A DNA stretch of 5,842 nucleotides. It comes from a candidate division WWE3 bacterium RIFOXYC2_FULL_42_13 (GTDB taxonomy: Bacteria > Patescibacteriota > WWE3 > UBA101185 > UBA10185). The notes under the pieces are model-generated. The model was not told the DNA's origin. It worked only from the letters and a program-made list of their open reading frames with translations, and made no database searches. Shown here piece by piece: positions 1-4,883 of this stretch; the first letter of the stretch is position 1; each line of letters opens with the position of its first letter. The position numbers and the translations under genes were made by a program. The DNA is taken from assembly GCA_001773255.1 (NCBI GenBank), contig MEWF01000011.1:82919-88760 (forward strand). The letters are read 5' to 3'.

Positions 1-315
1 AGTTCCCCAAGGCAGAATTACGCTTACCTTATCGGCAATTTCCGTCAAGTTAATTGGTAAGTTTTCCAGCGAAGACGTCAAAAAGAGAACGTTAATCAGT
101 TTTTTCCTCACTGATTTTACCGAATACTCTCGGAGCTGCTTTTCTACCGGGTCCACACCTATAAATAACGTGTTTTGGTCTTTCAGGGCTGCCTCGTAGA
201 CAAAACGTCCATCTCCCGTGCCCAGATCAACGTGCACAGACGTGTATTCCGCCGCCGCTTCTTTAAGGTTCTCTACCGAAATATCAACCGTCTTGTTACC
301 TTTTACCGACTTCAT
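1..315 (-). CDS. NpmA/KamB-like 16S rRNA (adenine-1408-N1) methyltransferase, 3' part cut off by window edge
   Basis: The first 105 residues of a class I S-adenosylmethionine methyltransferase are visible; the rest lies beyond base 1. They align by eye with the aminoglycoside-resistance enzyme NpmA almost without gaps: KGNKTVD at residues 5-11, the SAM-binding loop VDLGTGDGR at 29-37, DQNTLFIGVDP at 46-56, and LPWGT at 101-105. The aspartates at 30 and 55 match the SAM-contacting acidic residues. Trp103 falls where NpmA has Trp107, one of two tryptophans that hold the flipped A1408. Family members methylate N1 of A1408 in the 30S decoding site, blocking many aminoglycosides. The second tryptophan and the C-terminal half cannot be seen, so activity is inferred. 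ATG at 315 is chosen because the homology starts within five residues of it; the frame is open further upstream to a TAA at 358-360. There is no Shine-Dalgarno. The gene lies 55 bp after a DUF167 gene on the same strand. Confidence 0.88.
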   Translation of the reverse strand, partial: MKSVKGNKTVDISVENLKEAAAEYTSVHVDLGTGDGRFVYEAALKDQNTLFIGVDPVEKQLREYSVKSVRKKLINVLFLTSSLENLPINLTEIADKVSVILPWGT

Positions 316-321
316 GAGGTA

Positions 322-350
322 ATAATAAAATAAGCCCGTATATAAAGCAA
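322..350 (-). promoter_or_regulatory. Putative promoter of the NpmA-like gene, predicted leaderless
   Basis: On the minus strand a -10-like TATTAT occupies 327-322 and ends exactly 6 bases before the ATG at 315, which would put the transcription start on the A of the start codon. A weak -35-like TTGCTT lies at 350-345 with a 17-base spacer. No Shine-Dalgarno lies between. The region is A+T-rich, so one such match alone could be chance; the support comes from the same spacing at three other genes in the window. Confidence 0.45.
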
Positions 351-370
351 AAAGTAGTTAGTGTTAAGAA

Positions 371-598
371 CTATTTGGTCGCCGGTGTAATTTCGACAAC
401 CTTGTTTCTGGAATTAAATCCTGACACAATGCTTATTCTGCTTTTAGCGATGCCGAAATAGTTGGACAACGCATCAATCAATTCGTTATTTGCTTCGTTT
501 TCTTTAGCCACAGCTTTTACCGAGATTCTGAAAATGCCGTTAGATTGTTCTATTTTCGGTTCTTTAGCCCCCGGCTTTAAAAGTACATGGATTCTCAT
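371..598 (-). CDS. DUF167 / YggU (UPF0235) family protein
   Basis: A 75-residue protein of the DUF167/YggU family, whose biochemical role is unknown. The family signature is complete: a first strand with LLKPGAK (residues 6-12), KAVAKENEANNELIDAL (28-44) in place of the usual APxxGxAN helix entry, and SRISIVSGFNSRNKVVEI (53-70) as the last two strands with the conserved SG..SR.K. The length is normal for the family (about 75-100 residues). I use ATG at 598, where the first conserved strand begins. A TTG at 631 would add 11 residues, but they do not match the family and would carry the gene further into the divergent promoter region. There is no Shine-Dalgarno. The gene is transcribed away from the gene starting at 654 and precedes the methyltransferase on the same strand by 55 bp, so the two may share a transcript. 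That tells little about function. Confidence 0.85.
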   Translation of the reverse strand: MRIHVLLKPGAKEPKIEQSNGIFRISVKAVAKENEANNELIDALSNYFGIAKSRISIVSGFNSRNKVVEITPATK

Positions 599-653
599 AC
601 GTCTATTTATGATAATATATTTTGGCGACAATTTTAATTACCGGGAGGAATTT
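599..653. promoter_or_regulatory. Divergent promoter region (DUF167 gene / gene at 654)
   Basis: This 55-bp A+T-rich gap separates two divergent starts and must hold or adjoin both promoters. On the plus strand, GATAAT at 611-616 could be a -10, giving a leader of about 30 bases that carries the Shine-Dalgarno. On the minus strand, TATTAT or TATCAT could serve the gene starting at 598. No clear -35 is seen on either strand, so the assignments are tentative. Confidence 0.3.
643..648 (+). promoter_or_regulatory. Strong Shine-Dalgarno for the gene at 654
   Basis: GGGAGG lies five bases before the ATG at 654. It fixes the start of this gene and rules out the longer open frame that begins at 462 inside the opposite-strand DUF167 gene. 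It is one of only two strong Shine-Dalgarno sites in the window. Confidence 0.85.
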
Positions 654-1016
654 ATGAATTTAGACATAGTTACAAAAAGACTTAAAATAATTTCGGATTT
701 ACAGGAAGAGTTGAATGGTGTAAAGGCGGCTTATCAGGAGTCTCTCGAAAATGATCCCGCCTATCAGGAATTGCAGGAAGAGGCGGCCAAGTTTAGAGAA
801 AACTCTAAAGATAAAAAAATTCAGGTTGTCTCCAGCCAGACGATGAAAGCCATGGCCGACCAGATGAAGGAACTCAAGACCGAGATAACCGAGAATAAGG
901 ATATTTTGGGTCAGGAATTGGCCGACTACTACAAAGAGAGCGGTTCGATGGAGATTACTGATGAAGATGGGAATGTGAAAAGGATAGTGTTCTCGGTGAA
1001 GCTTATAAACGGGTGA
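654..1016 (+). CDS. Small helical (coiled-coil) protein of unknown function
   Basis: 120 residues, no signal peptide or membrane segment, so probably cytoplasmic. Residues 1-50 are predicted helical and acidic (VTKRLKIISDLQEEL..., with a DPAYQELQEEAA segment at 34-45). Residues 51-65 are a basic or polar break (SKDKKIQVVSSQTMK), and 66-95 form a second helix ending in ELADYYKESGS. The last 20 residues (MEITDEDGNVKRIVFSVKL, 99-117) look like a beta-hairpin. The shape, two helices then a small hairpin with a YYKxxGS joint, resembles small proteins I recall from Patescibacteria genomes, but I cannot name a family. The start is set by the Shine-Dalgarno at 643-648. The gene ends in TGA and is followed 56 bp later by a microprotein gene, with which it may be co-transcribed. 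Codon use is like that of its neighbours. No function is proposed. Confidence 0.85.
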   Translation: MNLDIVTKRLKIISDLQEELNGVKAAYQESLENDPAYQELQEEAAKFRENSKDKKIQVVSSQTMKAMADQMKELKTEITENKDILGQELADYYKESGSMEITDEDGNVKRIVFSVKLING

Positions 1017-1072
1017 CGCCGGCGGGCAAAACCTATTGCCAAACCGTCCTTTTATGAGAGAATATCAATGTT

Positions 1073-1156
1073 ATGAGCATTAGAAAAAAGAAAAAAGACG
1101 CACAAAAGAATAAAATGATCAGAAAACACCGAAAGAAATTCCGAAGAGTCAGCTAG
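1073..1156 (+). CDS. 27-residue basic microprotein, possible bS22/mS38 (AURKAIP1/COX24)-like ribosomal protein
   Basis: A 27-codon frame from ATG 1073 to TAG 1154-1156. The product has 14 Lys/Arg plus one His, and reads MSIRKKKKDAQKNKMIRK at 1-18, then HRKKFRRVS. The core KMIRKHRKKFRR (14-25) resembles the K-M-x-K-H-K-x-R-K motif of the COX24/AURKAIP1 domain, found in mitochondrial mS38 and the tiny bacterial ribosomal protein bS22. Such peptides lie buried in 16S rRNA near the decoding centre. A GAGAGAA at 1056-1062, ten bases before the ATG, is a possible weak ribosome-binding site. An in-frame TGA at 1055-1057 prevents upstream extension. Its TAG ends on the base before the last base of the convergent uppS gene, so the genes abut with no spacer. 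Identification rests on composition and one short motif; a chance A-rich frame is the alternative. Confidence 0.6.
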   Translation: MSIRKKKKDAQKNKMIRKHRKKFRRVS

Positions 1157-1933
1157 TCACTTTTTTATTGTATTTCCGCCAAATCTTCTATCCCTTGTAT
1201 TGAAATCCTGTATTGCTTTCATCAGTTCTTTTTCATCAAAATCGGGCATATGAACGTTGGCGAAGTATATTTCACTGTATGCGGTCTGCCACGGTAAAAA
1301 GCCGCTTAAACGTTTCTCCCCGGAGGTTCTTATCAGAAGATCGGGGTAGGGGTAAAGTTGCTCTTTAGTATCAAAGTAGTTTTTCAAAAGATAGAGAGGG
1401 TATTTGTCGGCGTACTTGCCTGTGATATTTCTAAGGTCAACTAACTTGACGGCACCATTTTCTACGTCATAAAGCACCTTTTCCACAACCCTAAGGATCT
1501 CATCCTGACCGCCGTAATCAATTGCCATGTTCAGGTCGTAGTTGGTGTAGTTTTTTGTTTCTTCTTCAGCCTGTATAAGGCGTTTTCCTAACGATTCCGG
1601 TATTCTGTCCTTCCTTCCCAGATGATAAATTCTAACGCCGTATTTATGTGCGTCTTTAATGTTATCTGAAATATATCTTTCGAAGATATCCATTAGGTAG
1701 GACACCTCTTCGTCTGACCGGTTCCAGTTCTCGGTTGAAAATCCCCAAAAGGTTAGTGTGTGTACTCCAAGTTCTCTGGATTTGTGCATGATGTTCTTAA
1801 CGGCCTCAAAACCTCTTCTGTGACCTTCAAACGCGGGCAAGCCGTGGTCTTTCGCCCACCTTCGGTTTCCGTCAGGAATTATTGCTATGTGGTTTGGTAT
1901 ATTAAGTTGTCGGACGGTTTCTTCTTTTTCCAT
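1157..1933 (-). CDS. uppS: Isoprenyl transferase (undecaprenyl diphosphate synthase, cis-prenyltransferase)
   Basis: A 258-residue cis-prenyltransferase, which adds isopentenyl diphosphate units to farnesyl diphosphate to make the long polyprenyl diphosphate used as lipid carrier for cell-wall glycans. All family motifs are present: PDGNRRWAK (residues 20-28) with the magnesium-binding Asp21, GHRRG (37-41), FSTENWNR (65-72), DYGGQDEI (139-146), PDLLIRTSGEKRLSGFLPWQ (197-216), AYSEIYF (218-224) and RFGG (250-253). The IPDGNRRW form, rather than the common bacterial IMDGNGRW, is frequent in archaeal enzymes. The stretch before PDLLIRT is a little longer than usual (about 170-196). Start ATG 1933 leaves a normal 15-residue lead-in; there is no Shine-Dalgarno. 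It is the last gene of the minus-strand run, 35 bp after bcp, and ends in TGA against the convergent microprotein gene. Chain length of the product cannot be read from sequence. Confidence 0.96.
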   Translation of the reverse strand: MEKEETVRQLNIPNHIAIIPDGNRRWAKDHGLPAFEGHRRGFEAVKNIMHKSRELGVHTLTFWGFSTENWNRSDEEVSYLMDIFERYISDNIKDAHKYGVRIYHLGRKDRIPESLGKRLIQAEEETKNYTNYDLNMAIDYGGQDEILRVVEKVLYDVENGAVKLVDLRNITGKYADKYPLYLLKNYFDTKEQLYPYPDLLIRTSGEKRLSGFLPWQTAYSEIYFANVHMPDFDEKELMKAIQDFNTRDRRFGGNTIKK

Positions 1934-1968
1934 ACTTGTTCAAAATTTGCCGTAACCCGTCCATTTTA

Positions 1969-2451
1969 CTATAACAGGGTTTGTATGTCCCGCAGGACCT
2001 CTTCCGCGTGTATTGCCGGTAAAACGTTTTCGTATATTTTTGCTATTTTACCATCGGGGCTAATAAGGAAGGAAGTGCGGCGTGTCCCCATAAAACTTTT
2101 TCCCATAAAGCTTTTCATCCCCCAAACGCCGTACTCTTCGACAACTTTTTTTTCGGAGTCTGAAAGAAGTGTGAAGGGTAACGAATGTTTTTCTCCGAAC
2201 TTTTTGTGACTTTCCACGGAGTCGGTGCTAATTCCTACTACCTCGGCTCCGGTTTTCTTAAACTCTCCCCAGGCATCTCTTATTTCACACGCTTCTGTGG
2301 TACAGCCGGGTGTATTGTCCTTTGGGTAAAAGTATATAAGCAACCACTTGCCTGAAAATTCTTCCAAGGTTCTGACAACCCCGTTTTGGTCGAGGAGAGA
2401 GAATTTCGGCGCGACATCTCCCACGTTTAATTTTTTATTTTCCCTGTTCAT
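1969..2451 (-). CDS. bcp: Thioredoxin-dependent thiol peroxidase, Bcp/PrxQ-type peroxiredoxin
   Basis: A 160-residue AhpC/TSA-fold peroxiredoxin of the Bcp/PrxQ class, a cytoplasmic enzyme that reduces hydrogen peroxide and organic peroxides with electrons from thioredoxin. The active site FYPKDNTPGCTTEACEIRD (residues 41-59) has the PxxxTxxC arrangement, with Pro43, Thr47 and the peroxidatic Cys50. Cys55, five residues on, is the atypical two-cysteine resolving cysteine typical of E. coli-like Bcp. VGISTDSVESHKKF (72-85), GVWGMKSFMGKSFMG (108-122) and RRTSFLISPDGKI (124-136) are the other family blocks. Length and start (ATG 2451, with GDVAPKFSL at 11-19) are normal. No Shine-Dalgarno is seen. 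It sits 24 bp after the acidic membrane-protein gene and 35 bp before uppS on the same strand, so it probably relies on a shared transcript. Confidence 0.96.
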   Translation of the reverse strand: MNRENKKLNVGDVAPKFSLLDQNGVVRTLEEFSGKWLLIYFYPKDNTPGCTTEACEIRDAWGEFKKTGAEVVGISTDSVESHKKFGEKHSLPFTLLSDSEKKVVEEYGVWGMKSFMGKSFMGTRRTSFLISPDGKIAKIYENVLPAIHAEEVLRDIQTLL

Positions 2452-2475
2452 ATTTTTTTGGGTGGCAAAAGAACT

Positions 2476-2850
2476 CTACAGGTTAAGATCATCAAGATCG
2501 GTTTCAATGATAAGCTGATCCATTTCTTCAATGTTGACGTTATCAATTTCGTCGATCTGCTCTTCCGAGGTCTTTTCTTTTTCAACTACGGGCTGTTCTT
2601 CCTTTACCTCTACTGTGACCGGCTCTCTTTGTAACTGTTCCGTGGGCGTTTTGCCTTTGACCATCGTTTGGTAGACGAATAATCCTATGGCCGCCAGGAT
2701 CACTAAAAATCCGATTATCAAAAAGATCTTCAAACCCTTACCCGTACTGTATTTATTCAGCTCATCCTCTACGGGTTTTGGTGTGTTCCAATCAGGCATC
2801 GGTTCAGCTTGGGGTTGTTGTTCTGTTGGTGTGTTAATTTGTTCGTCCAT
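2476..2850 (-). CDS. Single-pass membrane protein with acidic C-terminal tail, unknown function
   Basis: 124 residues. Residues 1-38 are polar and Pro/Gln-rich. Residues 41-60 (KIFLIIGFLVILAAIGLFVY) form one membrane segment. The remainder is low-complexity and very acidic (EVKEEQPVVEKEKTSEEQ at 81-98), ending in Asp/Leu-rich LIIETDLDDLNL (113-124). The lysines K38 and K41 before the segment and K65 and K67 after it give a weak orientation signal; with no cleavage site, an N-in topology with the acidic tail outside is my guess. I recognise no domain. It has the best Shine-Dalgarno in the window (AAGGAGG at 2863-2857). It starts 20 bp after the gene for a secreted helical protein and precedes bcp by 24 bp. 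Acting together with the secreted protein is plausible from position only; the highly basic or polar partners such a tail might bind are not apparent. Confidence 0.85.
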   Translation of the reverse strand: MDEQINTPTEQQPQAEPMPDWNTPKPVEDELNKYSTGKGLKIFLIIGFLVILAAIGLFVYQTMVKGKTPTEQLQREPVTVEVKEEQPVVEKEKTSEEQIDEIDNVNIEEMDQLIIETDLDDLNL

Positions 2851-2856
2851 ATTTTT

Positions 2857-2863
2857 CCTCCTT
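2857..2863 (-). promoter_or_regulatory. Perfect Shine-Dalgarno for the gene starting at 2850
   Basis: Read on the minus strand, AAGGAGG ends six bases before the ATG at 2850. It is a full match to the anti-Shine-Dalgarno core, in contrast to the other genes of this run, which have none. It supports independent, probably strong, translation of an internal cistron. Confidence 0.9.
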
Positions 2864-2870
2864 AATAAAA

Positions 2871-3533
2871 TTAATCCTGCTCCTCTTCTGTATCTGTGGT
2901 CTCATTTTCCGGTTTTCCGTTCTGTTCCCGGTTAAGTTTCTCTTCTTTTATCTGCTCTCTCATGGCAGCAATGTGGGGTTTTACCTCTGTAAGATAGAAG
3001 TCTTTAATTTCCTTTATAACGTCCCTGGTCGCTGTAAGTTCTTCCCGGGCGGTCTTTAATGCCTGTGCGAAGTTAATGTCCGAGTCTGCGCAGGAAACTG
3101 TTTTCAACTCTTCAAGTTTGGCAAGATAGTCAGCGTAAGTGGCCTTCAGTTTCTCGGAAAGCTCGTCAAGTTTGGTAATGTCTGCTTCCAAAGCGGCAAT
3201 ATTATCTCCGGTGTACCCATCTTCTTTCAACCTGTTTACGAGATTTTCAAGTTTGGTTCCGAGGCCCAGATATATGCCCTGATGTCTTTTTTCGAGTGTC
3301 TTATATCTCGCAATCTTTTCTGCGATTCTCTGTGTAGCTAACTCGCATCTTCTTTCCTGGTTTTCAGCTTTGTTTAGTTGAACACGCTGGGTGTCCAATC
3401 TGGGCAGACTTTCAGTATCAATATTTTTACCATCACTGGCGGGAAGTACACTTTGAGCTGCGGCGGTATACACGAACGGGGAAATAAACAATAAAGGAAC
3501 AACTATAAGTTTTGTAAAGTTATTTATCTTCAT
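2871..3533 (-). CDS. Secreted helical coiled-coil protein with two cysteines, unknown function
   Basis: 220 residues from ATG 3533. Residues 1-27 (MKINNFTKLIVVPLLFIS..., ending TAAAQS) are a Sec signal peptide with a likely cleavage near TAAAQ. The mature part is almost all predicted helix, rich in Glu, Lys and Leu, and ends in a polar disordered tail (NREQNGKPENETTDTEEEQD, 201-220). Only two cysteines remain, Cys63 (ERRCELA) and Cys148 (TVSCADSD). They bracket a 'KLENLVNRLKEDGYTGDNI' segment (94-112) and could form one disulfide outside the cytoplasm. A similar plan (R.RC...Y...L..L...GY.....L...C) recurs, as I recall, in exported proteins of Patescibacteria without known function. A TTG at 3569 would add 12 residues before the signal peptide and overlap the upstream gene, so I prefer 3533. 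No Shine-Dalgarno; a TATAAT sits 6 bases upstream. The acidic membrane-protein gene follows after 20 bp. Confidence 0.85.
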   Translation of the reverse strand: MKINNFTKLIVVPLLFISPFVYTAAAQSVLPASDGKNIDTESLPRLDTQRVQLNKAENQERRCELATQRIAEKIARYKTLEKRHQGIYLGLGTKLENLVNRLKEDGYTGDNIAALEADITKLDELSEKLKATYADYLAKLEELKTVSCADSDINFAQALKTAREELTATRDVIKEIKDFYLTEVKPHIAAMREQIKEEKLNREQNGKPENETTDTEEEQD

Positions 3534-3539
3534 GGCGTT

Positions 3540-3569
3540 ATTATACGGATTGTTTGACCACTTTTGCAA
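3540..3569 (-). promoter_or_regulatory. Putative internal promoter of the secreted-protein gene, predicted leaderless
   Basis: On the minus strand a perfect TATAAT (3545-3540) ends 6 bases before the ATG at 3533, with TTGCAA (3569-3564) as a partial -35 and an 18-base spacer. It overlaps the last codons and the TAA stop of the isomerase gene, the stop being part of the -10 itself. The predicted transcription start is the A of the ATG, so the mRNA would have no leader. This would start a separate unit for the secreted protein and the genes downstream. Confidence 0.6.
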
Positions 3570-4125
3570 ATTCGGCAGCCGTTAAAAATTCAGGTGTGGG
3601 GTGGTCAGTATAATTAGGGTTCGGTTCTATATCTGCTGTTCCGTTTTTTTTCACCAGGTAAAAAGCCATTCCATGCAATTCCTCAATTTCTTCGTAGTCG
3701 GCCGGAGTATGACCGTGCGTCCAGTTGTCCATTGTGATTAAAGGTTCGTCCCCAACGTTGTTTAAGCAGTGTCCCCACTCTTGTGTTATTACGATCTCGT
3801 CTCCGGGCAAAATGCTCACAATGATAAATCTGTCTACTTTATTAGGTGTCCACGAACCATCATCGAAGTGTTTTTCCTGCAAAAGAAGGATCCCCTTTCC
3901 GCTTACTACGTGGTAAGTTTCTTCATGGGGATCGCTGTGATAATGTCCGAACGTTTTTATGAATTCCTGACCGTAAGTTCCGGGGGTGAGGACGGTCATA
4001 TTCTCCCACTGTCCTCCCTGAGTTACACCGGAAAAAACCCAGTAAGCGAAGTCCGGTCCCTTTTCTTCGGGACTCAACAGAACAGGAGACAATTCTTCTT
4101 TTGTCCTTACCGTTTTAATTTGCAC
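3541..4125 (-). CDS. Glucose-6-phosphate isomerase, cupin (archaeal) type
   Basis: A 194-residue protein with the fold and motifs of the metal-dependent cupin phosphoglucose isomerase known from Pyrococcus and Thermococcus (GPI family, PF06560), which interconverts glucose 6-phosphate and fructose 6-phosphate in the cytoplasm. It is unrelated to the usual bacterial Pgi. The first cupin motif is TFGHYHSDPHEETYHVVSGK (residues 58-77) and the second is LPGDEIVITQEWGHCLNNVG (106-125), followed by DEPLITMDNW. By alignment with the Pyrococcus enzyme the metal ligands should be His61, His63, Glu69 and His119, all present. The start is GTG 4125, 9 bp after the upstream gene's TAA; there is no Shine-Dalgarno, so reinitiation by coupling is likely. 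CTG codons just upstream are less likely starts. The final about 30 residues extend beyond the cupin core. Another sugar-phosphate isomerase substrate is possible but less likely. Confidence 0.88.
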   Translation of the reverse strand: MQIKTVRTKEELSPVLLSPEEKGPDFAYWVFSGVTQGGQWENMTVLTPGTYGQEFIKTFGHYHSDPHEETYHVVSGKGILLLQEKHFDDGSWTPNKVDRFIIVSILPGDEIVITQEWGHCLNNVGDEPLITMDNWTHGHTPADYEEIEELHGMAFYLVKKNGTADIEPNPNYTDHPTPEFLTAAEFAKVVKQSV

Positions 4126-4134
4126 GGGCAGCAG

Positions 4135-4848
4135 TTAGTAATTTATCAGAACATTGACATTCCCGGCCGTTTTTAGTTCTGCTATGTAGTTATAGTATTC
4201 CTGACTCATTTTGGTCTGTTTAAGGCTTTCCCTGACTAACGAGCGTCCCTGCTCGTCGTCGGTAATTTCGGGGAAGTTTTCCTTATTTTCCTCTATATAC
4301 TGTGTTATTTCCTCTTCCGTTACCGTAACTTTATCCTGCATTAATTTTTCTATGAGGGCGATATGTCTTACCTGATCTCTAAAATCGGCTTCGGTCATTC
4401 CGTTTTGTTCAAGGAATTGTTCCATTGTTTGTCCGCCCTGAACGATGCCGTCCTGTATAGTCGCTATTTTCATGTTGATCTCATCCTGGGAGACAACTAT
4501 GTTTTTAGCGACGGCCTCATTCTGTACCAACTTCTTTTCTATCATGTTGTTCAGAGCCTGCTCGCCGAGCTGGGACTCAAGTACTCTTATGACCTCCCAC
4601 CTGTATATGGGTTTGCCTTGAACCGTTGCAGCTATAAAAAGGGATTTGTAATTATACAAAAGGGCACCAAGACCAAGAACTAAAAGGGCGAACACAAGTG
4701 CTTTATTCCTTTTAATTTCTTTTCCTACAGAATTTACAGCCTCTTTAAATTTAACAGGCTCCAATTTCTTTAATTTAATCTCGATAGCATCCGACTTTTC
4801 TTGTACTTTTTCCTCTTCGTGGCTATGTGTTTTTTCTTTTTTGTCCAT
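4135..4848 (-). CDS. Membrane-anchored SurA N-terminal-domain protein lacking the parvulin PPIase domain
   Basis: 237 residues from ATG 4848. Residues 1-49 are a charged cytoplasmic tail (MDKKEKTHSHEEEKVQEK...). Residues 50-74 are one membrane anchor (ALVFALLVLGLGALLYNYKSL begins it), then comes a SurA-N-like helical chaperone domain: VQGKPIYRWEVIRVLESQLG (76-95), ALNNMIEKKLVQNEA (98-112), VVSQDEINMKIATI (118-131), MEQFLEQNGMTEADFRDQV (142-160), VTVTEEEITQYIEENKENF (174-192). In PrsA/SurA proteins a parvulin prolyl isomerase domain of about 90 residues follows this point. Here there are only about 20 residues before the closing helix (SQEYYNYIAELKTAGNVNVL, 215-234), so the catalytic domain is absent. 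It probably binds unfolded exported proteins outside the membrane without isomerase activity. A TTG at 4866 would add six residues but lies within the promoter; ATG 4848 is preferred. The isomerase gene follows after 9 bp. Confidence 0.88.
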   Translation of the reverse strand: MDKKEKTHSHEEEKVQEKSDAIEIKLKKLEPVKFKEAVNSVGKEIKRNKALVFALLVLGLGALLYNYKSLFIAATVQGKPIYRWEVIRVLESQLGEQALNNMIEKKLVQNEAVAKNIVVSQDEINMKIATIQDGIVQGGQTMEQFLEQNGMTEADFRDQVRHIALIEKLMQDKVTVTEEEITQYIEENKENFPEITDDEQGRSLVRESLKQTKMSQEYYNYIAELKTAGNVNVLINY

Positions 4849-4854
4849 TGCGAA

Positions 4855-4863
4855 AGTATAGCA
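4855..4863 (-). promoter_or_regulatory. Putative extended -10 promoter, predicted leaderless, for the SurA-N gene
   Basis: On the minus strand TGC-TATACT (4863-4855) is an extended -10 element ending 6 bases before the ATG at 4848, so transcription should start on the start codon. No -35 is seen at the right distance, which the extended TGn motif can compensate. It lies in the 35-bp gap after tspO. Confidence 0.55.
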
Positions 4864-4883
4864 CAAAAATATGCGCTTATAGT

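Noticed and set aside
599..631. TTG at 631 as the start of the DUF167 gene.
   Set aside because: The added 11 residues do not match the family, and the conserved first strand starts right at ATG 598.
462..653. A long upstream extension of the gene at 654 in the same frame, from an ATG at 462.
   Set aside because: It lies antisense to the DUF167 gene, has no family match, and the strong Shine-Dalgarno at 643-648 points to ATG 654.
1025..1040. Small hairpin GGCAA / TTGCC after the gene at 654, followed by TTTT at 1050-1053, considered as a terminator.
   Set aside because: The stem is only five pairs and the T run is ten bases away and short; not a convincing intrinsic terminator.
1054..1083. 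Nine-codon ORF overlapping the microprotein start.
   Set aside because: Too short, with no ribosome-binding site of its own; most likely chance.
1014..1159. Possible TGA recoding, as in some Patescibacteria.
   Set aside because: TGA ends both the gene at 654 and uppS exactly where the proteins should end, so the standard bacterial code fits.
1760..2209. Open frame on the plus strand across uppS and bcp.
   Set aside because: Shadow of two well-supported enzymes on the minus strand; no recognisable motif.
3769..4176. Open frame on the plus strand across the isomerase gene.
   Set aside because: Antisense to a gene with complete cupin motifs; no start signal.
4363..4683. Open frame on the plus strand within the SurA-N gene.
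   Set aside because: Shadow frame; the minus-strand protein has clear domain structure.
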